Of a stretch of DNA of 64,000 nt, positions 1 to 12,557 are shown one piece after another. The DNA comes from Saccharomycopsis fibuligera x Saccharomycopsis cf. fibuligera (Eukaryota > Ascomycota > Saccharomycetes > Ascoideales > Saccharomycopsidaceae). The stretch covers positions 917,501 through 981,500 of the forward strand of contig CP012809.1 in assembly GCA_001936135.1 (NCBI GenBank). Reading direction: 5' to 3'. How positions within the stretch are numbered: the stretch's first letter is position 1; each line of letters begins with the position of its first letter. The notes beneath the pieces are model-generated. The model had not been told where the DNA came from. It did no database searches and was given only the letters and a program-made list of their open reading frames with translations. A program made the position numbers and the translations under genes.

Positions 1-301
1 TCAGTGTAGCGCGCGTGCGGCCCAGAACGTCTAAGGGCATCACAGACCTGTTATTGCCTCAAACTTCCATCGGCTTGAAACCGATAGTCCCTCTAAGAAG
101 TAACTATATCAGCAAACGCTAACAGTACTATTTAGTAGGTTAAGGTCTCGTTCGTTATCGCAATTAAGCAGACAAATCACTCCACCAACTAAGAACGGCC
201 ATGCACCACCACCCACAAAATCAAGAAAGAGCTCTCAATCTGTCAATCCTTATTGTGTCTGGACCTGGTGAGTTTCCCCGTGTTGAGTCAAATTAAGCCG
301 C

Positions 302-370
<69 letters not shown>

Positions 371-1482
371 AGAACCCAAAAACTTTGATTTCTCGTAAGG
401 TGCCGAGTGAGTCAGTAAAAGAACAACACCCGATCCCTAGTCGGCATAGTTTATGGTTAAGACTACGACGGTATCTGATCATCTTCGATCCCCTAACTTT
501 CGTTCTTGATTAATGAAAACGTCCTTGGCAAATGCTTTCGCAGTAGTTAGTCTTCAATAAATCCAAGAATTTCACCTCTGACAATTGAATACTGATGCCC
601 CCGACCGTCCCTATTAATCATTACGATGGTCCTAGAAACCAACAAAATAGAACCATACGTCCTATTTCATTATTCCATGCTAATATATTCGAGCTAAACG
701 CCTGCTTTGAACACTCTAATTTTTTCAAAGTAATAGTCCTGGATCATATGCAGCTGAGACAAGCCCAACTACACAGAAACCAGGAGGAAAGGCTCGGCTG
801 AAAACCAGTACTCGTTAAAAAACGGACCGGCCAGCCAAGCCCAAAGTTCAACTACGAGCTTTTTAACTGCAACAACTTTAATATACGCTCTTGGAGCTGG
901 AATTACCGCGGCTGCTGGCACCAGACTTGCCCTCCAATTGTTCCTCGTTAAGGTATTTAAATTGTACTCATTCCAATTACAAGACCCGTAAGGGCCCTGC
1001 ATCGTTATATATTGTCACTACCTCCCTGTGTCAGGATTGGGTAATTTGCGCGCCTGCTGCCTTCCTTGGATGTGGTAGCCGTTTCTCAGGCTCCCTCTCC
1101 GGAATCGAACCCTTATTCCCCGTTACCCGTTGAAACCATGGTAGGCCACTATCCTACCATCGAAAGTTGATAGGGCAGAAATTTGAATGAACCATCGCCA
1201 GCATGAAGCCTTGCGATTCGAGAAGTTATTATGAATCACCAAAGAGCACCGAAGTGCATTGGTTTTTTATCTAATAAATACATCCCTTCCAAACAGTCGG
1301 GATTTTTAGCATGTATTAGCTCTAGAATTACCACGGTTATCCAAGTAGTAAAGGTACTATCAAATAAACGATAACTGATTTAATGAGCCATTCGCAGTTT
1401 CACTGTATAATTGCTTATACTTAGACATGCATGGCTTAATCTTTGAGACAAGCATATGACTACTGGCAGGATCAACCAGATA
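1..1482 (-). rRNA. 18S small-subunit rRNA, 3' end cut by window
   Basis: The minus strand reads as eukaryotic 18S rRNA from its first base at 1482 (TATCTGGTTGATCCTGCCAG) to the window edge, about 1480 of roughly 1800 nt. Universal blocks are intact: the CCAGCAGCCGCGGTAA region near 905-925, the AATTGACGGAAGGGCACC region near 322-345, and the GCGCGCTACACTGA end at position 1. The sequence is close to Saccharomyces 18S through most of its length, and the differences fall in the variable loops, so this looks like a functional budding-yeast gene. The length to the conserved end point leaves no room for an intron. The remaining 300 or so nt lie beyond the window. Confidence 0.97.
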
Positions 1483-2345
1483 ACTATTCTAGCGGTCACA
1501 TAGAAAACCAAACCAGAGGAAGAGCAAAAGCAAAACAAGTCCTGAATAACGCCTCCAAAAAAACGGCTACTAACAGTTAAGTTTTCGCTGCTTCTTCAAA
1601 GACATATCCATTAACAGACATGCTTACTTAGCCCAGAACCCCCCAATCAATTTTCTATCAAACCTAAGAAATCAGCCCTTGCGAACTGACCTCCTTGAAG
1701 ATAGTTAATCAGAGTTGTTTTGTACTATTGCTAGTACAAACTGTATTCTCGGTATGATTTCCAAGGTCGCCCTTGAAAACCGCCTCAAACACATCCTTGT
1801 AGCTCTCTTTGGGTTTCTTCTAGAATACTTCCCCTAAGCAGAGTCTTGGAGTTGCCCCCTAGACCGCTTAAGATCATATTCTAAAAAGGAGATTATTCAC
1901 AGGAAATCAACAGTTTGATGTAATCGCCCCGGCTATTTCCTAGAACAGGTCCCCAAGTTTGTCTTTAGTTTAATACTTGCTATAAGCTAGTAATCCACTA
2001 AATCCATCAGTGCTTAACTACAGAACCTAACGATATCTGAGCTAAGACTGTTTGAGTATAACCTAGGCCAGCTATAAACTCGACCCAGGCTTCTACCCGT
2101 ACCGTTCGCTTCTAAACCAGCTTGTTCTTTGCCTTATGCTCGGAACTGCTTTAACGGTTTTCCACTAAACAGCACTGCTACTAAAAAGTAACGTTGAAAA
2201 CAAATACTTAAAAAAACCGCATATTCACGCCGAAACGCTTCAAGCAAGCTTCTAGAAGTATCATTTCCAATTTATCAAGCCTTCAGAGAAGACCCAAAGA
2301 GAAAGAAGTCCAAAAACTGCTTAAGCTCAAGAATTTTATTTTCTT
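1483..2345 (-). other. Probable 5' external transcribed spacer of the rDNA unit
   Basis: This stretch lies directly upstream of the 18S 5' end and has no credible reading frame. By position it must hold the 5' ETS of the pre-rRNA, about 700 nt in Saccharomyces. A long T-rich run at about 2335-2380 (purine-rich on the transcribed strand) makes a natural but unproven outer limit. The Pol I start and promoter cannot be placed from sequence alone. Confidence 0.6.
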
Positions 2346-2755
2346 TTTGCCTTTTCAGTTTTTTTCCTTTTTCTCATGTAGTACCTGAGGACCATGTTGT
2401 TTATATAACGGTAAGAATATGTTTTTCTGCAAACGCGCAAAAAAAATAGTTTCATGTCGGCAGTTTCCATGCACAATCAATATGTCCGCTCTTTGCATAC
2501 ACTGAAAAGCTACAAATTGATAATTTTTTAATTTTTGAAGTTGAAATTGTAGTTGCCTAAAACGGTAGACTCAATATTACAGTTGCCAAAAACAGCGATA
2601 AATATCAAAAATTTTCCTAAAACTCAAAATATAACAATAAACCAAATACAAAGGAGCATTCTTAGTTTAATTAATATCGTGAAATTACAATGGTACCATA
2701 AATTGAAAGCTTTGGGTCGCTTGATCCTGGTTTCGAAGCACTTTTGTGTTAGCCC

Positions 2756-2784
2756 GCCGCCTCGAATCTTGAAAGACAGGCGGC
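2756..2784. repeat. GC-rich inverted repeat in the spacer
   Basis: GCCGCCT at 2756-2762 is matched by its exact reverse complement AGGCGGC at 2778-2784, with a 15-nt loop. It stands out as an isolated GC-rich hairpin in AT-rich spacer. A role as a terminator, fork barrier or processing site is possible but unproven. Confidence 0.5.
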
Positions 2785-3272
2785 CGGAGCATTTCTGAGC
2801 ACGCAAAACACTTTTTACAAAATATGCCTCTTTTCGACTTTTAAACAACATATACCATGAAAGTTGGCCCAAAGAATGCTATTTTAGCTTTCCTGTCAAA
2901 ATCGGAGCATGGGAAGATTTTGGGCTGATCCGAGATTGTAACTCCCAAACACTGGCTGTATAGTAGGGACTGTACATAGTTGCTACACGCACCACAACAA
3001 TTGCCCACACTATAGCACAACTTTTCATAGAGACGCCATTTTTTTGGCAAAAAACAATACAAGGGCCCATAAAACATCTTTCAGGGGAGAAAAAAGCCCC
3101 TGAGTAAAATATGTGGCCTTTGTAACCTCATTTTTGAAGCATAATGTAATTACGGTGAGCATATGGTAGAAGATGTATTTTCCATTTCTATCACCTGTAT
3201 ATGCTCAGATCAAAGTCTTTAACAAAAACAATCTATCTCTACCAAATTCTCTACAAATACAAAAATAAGTAG

Positions 3273-3308
3273 CCCGGTATAATACCTGGATCCTATTTTT
3301 GTACCGGG
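3273..3308. repeat. CCCGGTA/TACCGGG inverted repeat
   Basis: CCCGGTA at 3273-3279 and TACCGGG at 3302-3308 form a perfect 7-bp stem around a 22-nt loop near the outer end of the presumed rDNA spacer. No function can be assigned. Confidence 0.4.
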
Positions 3309-4064
3309 TCCAAAAAATAGTGTAGGCTTTTAAGAGGACTTGTTACGGTTAGCGAACGATTTATGTAGATAAAATACCCATTTCCAACCAACAAGCTTGG
3401 TATTAGCTGGGCAATTTGCAGTTACATTGAGACCATTAGCATCTTTAGGGGTGTTCTCCACAGTTATGGAGTTGATTTATTCTCACACTTGTGGGTTGTT
3501 TGAGCTGTTGCTTTGCTGAAGGTAGTAGTTTCTTGTAAGACTTTAACAGAACTAGTTAAACAGGGTCCACATCAGAATCAGTGTCGCTTGTTCTAGCCTT
3601 TCTTTGAAAAATCCTCTTTCCACCAAAGTTGTGACAGAAGTATAGGAATATCCCTGCACTCAAGTGTAAGGCTATCCCCACCTAGTCAATTTTCAATTGT
3701 AACTTCCAAGTTAAGAAGATATTGCCATTTAGTCTACCACGACACTGCCAGAAAGTTTACTATTTAATCAAAAGTGATCGTTATGTTTCCATTTAGTTTT
3801 ACTTATTTAATATATCATCGCTTGATCCACCAGCCAGCCTGGTCGCGCCGCTTAACCCTAAGTACGATGTTGAATGTATTTTTTGTACTATATATATTAT
3901 AAAAATAATAAAGTAGGGCTTGTTAAGTCCTGAGGGTTACTAGTTTTATTATTGTTAGCGGTTAGTTGTTGGTTTATTTTTTATTAGCTTTGTCAATCAA
4001 GCAATTTTGCATTGAGCAAGTAAAAATAGGTAAGAAAAAATAGTAAACGTTTCTGGCTAAATAG

Positions 4065-4545
4065 TATTGAAGTACAAGTATCATTCAACTCAATTACTGT
4101 AGTATCACTACTTTATGTTACTTTGTTATAATTATTTAACTATTTTCACTTTATCATACTTCCTCCGCTACTCTTACTTTACTATACTTACTTATGACTT
4201 TATTACTAATTCTCTAGTTTTGTCTTACTATTTTTTTAGCCAGCAGTTTCAACTTATTTTCTGTGTTACATTATCAGAATGAGTCTATACCAATGGTCTG
4301 GTATACGACATATACCAATACTATGGTTTGGAAGTCATAACGGTGTGACAGTGCATGTATTTGCACCACTGACATGAAGGCAGAACAAGCACCGATGAAG
4401 GAAAACAGAAACATGCTCCAGATTATCATATGTTTGAATATGTTTGTTTTTGGCTCTAATTTTTCCTTTTAATTTATTCTTCTAATTCCTTACTGACAAT
4501 TTTATACACCTTATTACAATACAATACTTTATTTCTTTACAATTT
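4065..4545 (+). repeat. LTR-G copy (gypsy-type LTR), plus orientation
   Basis: The segment is the reverse complement, with scattered differences, of 10780-11252. It begins with a decayed form of the family start (TATTGAAGTACAAGTATC; the intact start is TGTTGAAG) and ends near the run around 4530-4545. No coding sequence in the same orientation flanks it, so it is probably a solo or orphan LTR. The 3' boundary is approximate because the copies diverge there. Confidence 0.75.
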
Positions 4546-4625
4546 TTTTAAAAAAAGGAGAACAACCAACCAATAAGTGATACTGATGGTGTTTAATTAA
4601 TTGTAAGCTCAGCAAGGGGGTACTG

Positions 4626-6297
4626 ATGATATCTAATTCGAGTTTTCTTGCACGTAGCAACGAGCGTATTCCTGAAGACCACGAGTGTAGCGCACGACTT
4701 TACCATTACTATGATGGTGGGCAGCAACCGGCATGTTGTGGTCGATACCTAGAGCAGCAAGAAATTGCTAGATTAAGGTATTGGTGGATTCTTTGCCTCT
4801 ATCTGTCAAGATGGAAGAAGGTGAGCAATACAACGGAAAATAGAAACTCTTTGAAATCTAACGGAAACTTTCTGTGTCATGTGACCAAAAAGCGGACTGC
4901 AGTGAAAATGATGTAACACAAACTGGATGCACTCGTGTGAGGTACAGGGTGATCTTGGGCGTTAAAGAAGAATCCAGTATTGGTATTCAACTTAAACGCA
5001 CTGCTTTTGTTATGCGTATCTGAGTACGAGAGAGGTTCATAGATAGTGGCAAACATGGGGTCCTTGGCATACCCATTAACGAGTTTGTCTCGGCAACTTT
5101 GTGATACATTCATTTTAGCATAGGTGAAAAATGACCTGAAAGCACGACAAATAGTCAGCTAAATCATTGCCAGAACCTAGCTGGTAAAAGATTTCAATGT
5201 TATAATCTACTAACTCTTGGATCCATTGCCACTGTTTAGGTGCATGGTCCACCCTCAAGAGCGCCTAAGCTAAAGGCCGATGATTCGTGAACACCAAAAC
5301 TTTTTTTCTGTGAACATTGAAATGGAATTTGCAACAAGCGATAAGTATACCGTAAAGGTCTCTCGAGTGTCGACCAACGAGTATAGGTGTCGGTCAAGGT
5401 ATGCTAGCGCTACTGAATCGGAACCAAACGGTCTGTGTCGAATTCTTGCTATAAAACTGCGCCAATAGCCTTATCTGAAGCGTTGGTAGAACTACAAACT
5501 GCATTGTCGCTTTGCCAAACAGAAAGTCTCAACTGCTCAAGGTCGAGTTGCTGAAGTTTCTTCTTGTCATTTGATCTCGGGAAGGAACGAATAATTGCTA
5601 ACGAGTTGTCACGAGCAAAACTATGGTGGCCAAAATAGTCGAGGGAGTTTGATATGCAACTTAAAAAGTCCCCTACCTTTAAAGTCATTTAGGAGTTGAT
5701 CGAAATTCGAACTATCTGTAGGTAATTGTCTGGAGATGGAGCTCAACATGCGGTAGTCAATAACTATACGAAAAGCACCGCGAGGTTTCTTGCCTACCAA
5801 AGGTACGCTGTAATGGTCGGTAGGATCTACTTTAATGCTGAGCGCACATTTGAGTAAGCATTCAATCTCATTCTCTCAACATTGGCTTTGTTTGCGAGAC
5901 AACTGAGTGCTAGGCGCTGCTCAACAACTGAGGGGTAGGCCCTGTTCAGAACCTTTGAGCAACTTTTGCAATCACTTGGTGCCTCCAACATCAACCTGAC
6001 ATCGTAAATACCAATCCCGTTGAGTTGTTCATCGCCTTCAAACCTAAGAGCTCACACGCTGTTTACCCTGTGTACCCAAACATTGGCTTTTCTGTCAATG
6101 TTCAGCTTCTCATCATCTTTTAGAACATGAGATGAGTTTCCGTTATCGAGACCTAACTCGTCTTTTTGGAAAAGGAAGTAAATCGCGTCCATGCAGCTAT
6201 CCTCTTTATACTTGTTATACTCGGCATCAATCAAGCCAGCAACAATGTCACTATTCTTGCTACCAAAGAGCTTGTTCGAACACGGATGCTTAACCAT
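4626..6297 (-). pseudogene. Decayed Ty3/gypsy pol remnant (RT, RNase H, IN)
   Basis: Reading leftwards on the minus strand, broken frames give gypsy pol domains in the usual order. Near 5730-5850 is a reverse transcriptase stretch with VPLVGKKPRGAFRIVIDYRM, matching the V-KK-G--R---DYR motif. At 5449-5505 the start of RNase H reads ASDKAIGAVL. Near 4880-5110 is the linker with a GYAKDP motif typical of the region before integrase. Near 4640-4800 is an integrase core with a DRG block and HHHSNGKVVRY in place of the usual HPQTNGQ-ER, so the catalytic Glu is lost. Stops and frameshifts throughout show it is dead. The piece at 6052-6297 is probably more of the same polyprotein but has no clear motif. 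No LTR in matching orientation is adjacent. Confidence 0.75.
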
Positions 6298-6317
6298 CTG
6301 AACTATTTTTCATCACC

Positions 6318-6535
6318 TGAGCATTATGGGTGAGGAATGAAATTATTATATATAGTCTGAAAAACAGAATGTTTTTATTTAGTGATATAGTTTATAATAA
6401 AGCAAGGAATATAAGTCCAATTTCATCACTAACTAAGTTACATCAAAAACTAGTATCTCAGTAAGTGGCTATCCTTCACTAGTAGAAGAAAGACTGACCT
6501 AACCAGTGCTACTTAGAGGAGACAACCTCAGGTAT
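6318..6535 (+). repeat. Interspersed repeat R1, copy 1 (LTR-like)
   Basis: This about 220-bp stretch, starting TGAGCATTATGGGTGAGGAA, recurs in the same orientation at 21677-21896. It starts with TG and the second copy ends in CA, so a small LTR is possible. Some similarity continues 30 bp past the right end in both copies. Orientation is arbitrary. Confidence 0.6.
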
Positions 6536-7629
6536 GGGTAGCAGATCTAGTCACTATACTCTGACAATTCTCGACTCTAAAAACAACAGATGCACGTTTG
6601 AATTTCAAAAGTTTCGGCCCGTAGGACTCTGCCATATGAAATAACTTAAGACGTCTCATAACACTAAATATTGTGAAAGACCAAGATGACAACATATTGA
6701 TGAAAAACATATCCATAAGGCCATAGGTATCGAGGCCATTTCACCCTCTAGAAATTCGGTACCAACCATTGCCTTGACATTTGCGGATGCAATATCGCCA
6801 ACCACCAATTAAGGTCTGTTGTGAGCTAAATCATACAGCGGCGGGTATCCGAACAACCGTCATCAATTTTTCTCTCTATTTGATGCTAAATAATCTTTTG
6901 ATTGATTATTGAAACTTGATTGGCTTGTATCGTACTTAGGGCGAGGAATTCAGTTATTGCTTTGATTTTCGAAACAAACAAGTCAAACATAATAGCTATA
7001 TGCCGCTGCTATGGTATACTAGCAACCAAATTGACCCTGTGTCTCTTGCAACGCAACTTACATAATACGAGATACTACTTAAAGTCTTATGAGAAAGAAA
7101 AAGCCAGGAACAGTACGCGCGAGAGTAATACTAAAGAAGGAACATAAAAAAATAAAAATGCAAAGCAATAAACAAAACACAATAGCTTCAATAATTGCAA
7201 CAAGAATCACAAAGAATAAAAGATAAACAAAATCTATACCTCTAGCCCCCAATAGCAGTAATAATACTATAATAACCAATAAGACATTACTACGTTATCA
7301 TAGCGATAATTAGAGAGTCAGTAACATCAATGTCCTCACAGCTTATTATCCGCATATTAAGGACCACTAAGTCTTCACCTCATTATAATACCAATATCAC
7401 GTCTTCTGGAGTATTGTACTCCATGACTGAACAGCGGAACATGGCTTCATTAATCCTCTTCAGAAGTAACATTAAAGTTGCTGAGTCCTATGAGTACATA
7501 ACCTAATTTAATAAGGCTAAAAATAGCAATACTTTCAATAACACACTAAGGGGTCTTAGGCGGACACAGAGATTGAATAGCAGCTCTGCGACCTCGGCAC
7601 TATAAGAGGCACATGGGAGAAGCCTCGTA
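6536..7629. other. AT-rich stretch without a supported gene
   Basis: Only short frames occur here. The minus frame at 6528-6716 has a faint likeness (MAESYGPKLLKFK) to the gag piece at 10139-10348 (MAEFYCPEIAILK) but is too short to call. 7080-7280 is low-complexity A-rich DNA. Nothing else was recognised. Confidence 0.5.
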
Positions 7630-8135
7630 TGTTGAAATGCAGGTATTATTCAACCCAACCGACTACTCTCAACTTGCTTCACTATTCTTACCTTACTAAT
7701 CTTACTTACTTTTAATTCTTACAAGTTACAGTATTACCAATTTTCTTCTAAGGGTTGTGAGAAACAAAGTCTCATATTATAATAAAGTCTCATATTATAA
7801 TAAAGTCTTATACTATAATAAGGTATAAAGATCGTCGGTAACGAGTCACGAGAATGACAAAAAAAAAAAAAAAATAGAAATGAAAGTACAGAAAATATAT
7901 TTAACTATACAGCAATTTTAATCTTTTTGTTTTCTTTCCTTGGTGCTTGTTCTGCATTCATGTCAGCTGTGCGAGTACATTGACTGTACCACGGTTAGCA
8001 CGTTCAAATCATACTTGTGGTTTATAATCATTCCGATCATGTAACACGAAAAATAAGATGAAGCTGCTGGCCACGAAAACAGTAAGACAAACACGAGAGT
8101 CAGTTCCTCAAATAAAGTGCAGAGCGACTAGCACT
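7630..8135. repeat. Two LTR-G fragments in opposite orientation
   Basis: 7630-7730 starts TGTTGAAATGCAGGTATT and matches the first part of LTR-G in plus orientation. About 7900-8135 contains the block TTGGTGCTTGTTCTGCATTCATGTCAG-like sequence that sits in the middle of LTR-G in minus orientation. Between them is a short direct repeat (TCTCATATTATAATAAAG twice, 7770-7805) and an A-run at 7860. Both fragments are strongly decayed. Confidence 0.55.
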
Positions 8136-8536
8136 ACTCATAGGAATATACTCCGCATCTCTCACATTTTGCAGTAGAATAGTCGGCATAGGTGACAACC
8201 GTACAATGACCCACCGGCATGGAATCATCTGTGAGTATATTTTTAAACTTATTCAGAAGCGGAAACCCTTGAAATTAGGCATGCAGCCTTTAGCACCATA
8301 CGCAATACCACGATCTTTGGTTTAAACGAGATACTGGAGAATCTTGCCAGCAGCTTTCATATGAGCGTTTTTTTGGGCAGACATAGAGACTTACTCAGTA
8401 AGTTGACAGCGTAGCAAATATCGACTGGTACGGTATTCGTTGCGAATAGGAAGGCTTCAATCACAGATTAATATTTTTTATGCTGCTTTGCCTAGCAAAA
8501 TGCTGGTTGTATCATAAGGTTCATACGCGCTTTGCA

Positions 8537-10600
8537 TTAAACACCCAACTCTGAAAAGCTTTTAAAGTTCGTGTTTTTCTCAGTTTCGGTTGTGGGCTCT
8601 TTCATGATGTAGCTGACTTTACCAGATTCGCAAAAAACGTTGACTCCGAGAAACCCTGAAGGGACACCCAAGTCAGACAAGACTTGCCTTGAACCGTTCA
8701 CCACTTGAATCTTCTTTAACATTAGATACCCATCGTGAGCCAACAGGCTTAACATCAGTTGAACAATCCACAGCGTCTGCTGAGTTAAAAATACTTCTAC
8801 CATCAGTGAGAAAGAATCGTGGAGACCATGTTCGATAACTGCTTGACTCGAATTAGCATCTTCTATTGCTTGAATGTGAAAATTCTCCGTATCCGAAACA
8901 AATCCACACTTGACGAAAGCGTTTTGAGCAGCCTGAGGTCGCCTAATTTACTGTTAGCCTCACTATTCTGCTCTATCAATTCCAAATCACTTGAACTCTC
9001 ACGTGATTTCTCTTCTTGTTCCTCTAAAATTGTAGCATCAGATGATGAGTAAGCAAAATTTATATTGGTATTCTCTACACCATTATCAGGACCGCCAGTA
9101 TCGTCAACAACTGAATTTCTGCTAAACAGATATTTACCACCACCACCAACAATATCCCTTGTCACCAACATGCTACTGGGAAGAAAATTCTTACTAAACA
9201 TTTTGCAGCCATACAGAATATCAGCATTAACTGGTCCGCTGACTTCCCGAAAAGCTTTGAACGAAGATTTTTCACCAGCTTTCGGGAGATAGTTGTGTAA
9301 GCAAACACAGTGATAGAATGCAAAATTCCAGTAGTTGTTTGTGACACCTAAAGAACTGGACAGAACTTTAATACTTGCTTTTATTTGCTGATTCAACCGG
9401 TCTGAGCCTCCATTATGAGGGCTACTATAAGGAGGTATGCACTCCGGCTCGATACAGTTTTTACCAGCTTTGGCATTACCAGCCAACTATTCATTAATAG
9501 CATTGGTATCAAACTCATTGTCAGCCCGAGATCTAACAATCGACTTACCTGTGAGTTTTAACGAGTTCAGCAATGCACCCAAACACTCGATTGTTTCAGC
9601 TGGCCACTTGACAACGCTAGCACAATCATGAATATTGATTCCATAGCACTGAATGTCTCGTTTAACTTTGACTACAGAAATACCATTGACATCCTTCACC
9701 TGGGCTTCTGTGTTTCTCCTGTGGTTCAGCTTTTGAGCATCATTGACAACATAGATTGAACTGCCATTGTTGAGTGTAAATCCCTCTTCGTCTTGGAGCG
9801 AAAATCATTCCTCAAAATAGTTAGTTTCGTCGATTTCAGTTTCTTTATTATCATCTACGTCAACAACAATGTCACCATTTTCAGTGACAAACACATTATG
9901 CAAATCTGAAACTTCCACCACTAGACAGTCTTGTTAGACTTTTTCCTCTTCTTCAAACGACATTTAGAGCTAATATGCCCACTTTTACCACATGACCAGC
10001 ACCTAATAACATAGGCTTCTTTAGCATGTTGGACCATTTCAGTATCAATACTTGCCCCTTTTCTCTCATTAGAGTGATGAGAGTTGACAATATCTTTATT
10101 ACAAAGCTCTGCGAGCATGAATAATATTTCAGCTTGGTTTATCTTTTCAACTTTTCATTGTCATTGAGTATGTCGCTTGCAGCCGAAAAATTGCGAAGAT
10201 TTTTTTTGTCAACACAGGGTGCAAAGAGGGCACTTTTAAGTATTGCAATCTCAGGACAATAAAATTCGGCCATGCGAAAAATGTCAATAGGTCTTGTGAG
10301 ATCCGATTTTGTAATGCAATCCACCAAGAACCTGAGACCGATAAACAAAATTATTTGTAGTTTCAGCTCTGATCAAGCAACGTATCCAGCCGGACAACCT
10401 AGCAGGATGGACGCTGACCTTTTCAGCATTAAGCATGGCTTTGATTCTAGTTATTCCAACATCTTCAAGTACTTGCAATGGCAAGCTGATCAAGAACAGT
10501 CACAGAGCAATGGATATCCATATTCATTATCAATTCTTTTCTCTGTTCCCAACTTGGTAATATCCAATCGACTCTTGAATGCAGTATCACTTATATCATA
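8537..10600 (-). pseudogene. Decayed Ty1/copia family B gag-pol remnant
   Basis: The minus strand carries, in order, a gag piece (about 10600-10139), a CCHC zinc knuckle CWSCGKSGHISSKC (9960-10001), a protease-like stretch with FTLNNGSS (9750-9790), integrase core pieces (9699-9487 and 9486-8863) and a reverse transcriptase tail with LGVPSGFLGVNVF (8803-8537). It matches the better preserved element at 39240-42617 block by block, for example TIECL, RADNEFDT, YSS-QNG, YWNF and HNYLP. Frames are broken at several points, so it is dead. The catalytic Glu of integrase reads Asp (GGSDRLN instead of GSSERLN). Weak RNase H-like sequence may continue left to about 8150. No LTR of family B was found at either end. 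Confidence 0.8.
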
Positions 10601-10779
10601 ATTAGGCTCAAATTCATAGGTACTTATTTTATGTATTTATTTATTTTGTATGTTGGTTGTAGTAAAGGCAAAACACTAAGTGAAAGAAACAATGTACACA
10701 CTAGCACCGACAGACTATTGTTCCTTCTTCAGCTTAATAATAACTTAGCACTCCAGACTGTAAATCGGTTGAAAATTGT

Positions 10780-11252
10780 AAAATAATAATGTATTGTATT
10801 GTTATAAGGTGTATAAAATTGTCAGTAAGGAATTAGAAGAATAAATTAAAAGGAAAAATTAGAGCCAAAAACAAACATATTCAAACATATGATAATCTGG
10901 AGCATGTTTCTGTTTTCCTTCATCGGTGCTTGTTCTGCCTTCATGTCAGTGGTGCAAATACATGCACTGTCACACCGTTATAACTTCCAAACCATAGTAT
11001 TGGTATATGTAGTATACCAGACCATTGGTGTAGACTCATTCTGATAATGTAACACAGAAAATAAGTTGAAACTGCTGGCTAAAAAAATAGTAAGACAAAC
11101 TAGAGAATTAGTAATAAAGTCATAAGTAAGTATAGTAAAGTAAGAGTAGCGGAGGAAGTATTATGAAGTGAAGATAGTTAAAGAGTCATAATACAGTAAC
11201 ATAAGGTAGTGATTCTACAGTAATTGAGTTGAATGATACTTGTACTTCAACA
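10780..11252 (-). repeat. LTR-G copy, minus orientation
   Basis: Reverse complement of 4065-4545 with clear similarity over about 450 bp. In minus orientation it starts at 11252 with TGTTGAAGTACAAGTATC. It abuts integrase-coding sequence directly at 11253, so it stands as the 3' LTR of the gypsy remnant to its right, although that internal region is cut short before the integrase C-terminus. The far end near 10780 is approximate. Confidence 0.8.
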
Positions 11253-12557
11253 TGGGTAAGTACTGGGGCCAATGTGAAAACAATTCCATACAACTTTTGA
11301 GTATTTCGCTGACTGTGCGACTATTGAGTTTCGAAAGACCATTAGACTGATGATGGTTGCGAGTTGCAAAAATAATGTTAACACTATAGGTTTCTAGAAA
11401 TTTCCGAAAAACCTGTGACTGAAACTTAGTATCTAAATCAGCAATAAAAACCGTTGGAAAATGATGTCGTGTGAATAATCTCACTACTGTGTTAACTATT
11501 ACTGTTGAGGTTGCATTTGCCACAATTGGTTCGAGGAAAATACGTCTCGAGAATCTGTCAACTAGAACCAAAATTTGATTAAACATTTGGTGCAGATCGT
11601 TGATTGTTGGCAAGTGAGTTAAGATACCGATGTGGAGTACTTATCCGACGCTGAGTGCTCGCATTAGTGGACCTTGAAATACCTGTGTGCTATAATTGAG
11701 TGACTTATTTGCAGTACATGTCTTGAATAACGTTTCTTAGAACTTTGTGCATCTGGGTGAGAAAAATGAAACTTAGTAAGTCAGCAATTGTTTTTGTTTG
11801 ACCTAAATGAACTTGCTGATGAACCGATTCTGCATTGTTGTTCTGTAGGTCTCTTTCAGGTACTAAAGCAGTGGCTTGATTTCCTGCAACAATGATGAGA
11901 AGCAATTCCTTGTAACATCTTACCAATGGTTTTTTAACTAATTGAGGCTCTTCAGATGGCGCTTTTTGTTGTTGCTAATGAATTATCCGATACGGCTCAG
12001 GCAAACATATGTAGCTATCAATAACTTCTTTGAATGCTGCGAAACCAAAGCCAGTGTAAAACTCTTCATGATTAGCAGCAAGATTTGCAATTAATTCCCA
12101 TTCTAGAATGCAATACTCTGGTGTATCTCGATATTGGCGTCATAAACCATAAGATAAATCTTGTTATGATCTAATTGAACAGAATATGAACTGAAAACTG
12201 GCTAAATAGGATGCCCGTATGTAGAACTTTGCTTTTGGATACTCAAAGTTTTCTTGGCTTATAAAGTCCACAGTTTGATTATCAGTATAAATTTCAGTCG
12301 ATCTACCTGACATTTGATAACCAAAGCGTTGTTACACTACTATGACTGAAAAAACTTCTTCTATTGATTGTTGTTGTCTGTCTGTTTTGTCCATTCTTCA
12401 TGTGTGTACTGATTTCTTAACTTTCAAATAGTTGAATCACGCAGAAGTAGTGTTGTGCTTAAATGGGGTAGATATCTACTAACCACTTTTGAGCTAACCT
12501 TCTCATGGTTACTCTCACTATCAATGGGTATATCGGCTTATCATTTATTTCGCTCAT
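11253..12557 (-). pseudogene. Internally deleted gypsy element (gag start joined to RNase H-IN)
   Basis: From 12557 leftwards: a gag N-terminus (MSEINDKPIYPLIV) that resembles the gag start of the copy at 21510 (MGGIIDKPQYPWIT), then, after about 200 bp, RNase H-like and linker sequence (near 12330-11980), the integrase zinc region with HLGQTKTIADLL and CK (11926-11705), and the integrase core (11613-11253) with FIADLDTKFQ and HHQSNG. The C-terminal half of gag, protease and RT are absent. In the integrase the position of the catalytic Glu reads Ser-Lys (GLSKLN). Stops break the frame. I read it as a dead, internally deleted gypsy element using LTR-G. Confidence 0.7.

Larger units (their letters stand above)
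2346..4064. other. rDNA intergenic spacer grading into unassigned AT-rich sequence
   Basis: No gene is supported here. The part to about 3350 is likely rDNA intergenic spacer because it continues from the ETS without any transposon signature; the short frames in it are not convincing. No 5S rRNA was found on either strand. From about 3850 the sequence turns AT-rich, and a segment near 3905-3985 resembles one near 15040-15100, which suggests an old interspersed repeat (LTR-like) rather than spacer. The boundary between rDNA and transposon debris is therefore somewhere between 3100 and 3900. Confidence 0.45.

Noticed and set aside
595-1133. Open frames inside the first 1.5 kb
   Set aside because: They lie within the 18S rRNA gene.
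1-4064. 5S rRNA or tRNA gene in the spacer
   Set aside because: I looked for 5S-like sequence and for B-box motifs on both strands. The only GGTTCGATTCC match is inside 18S rRNA.
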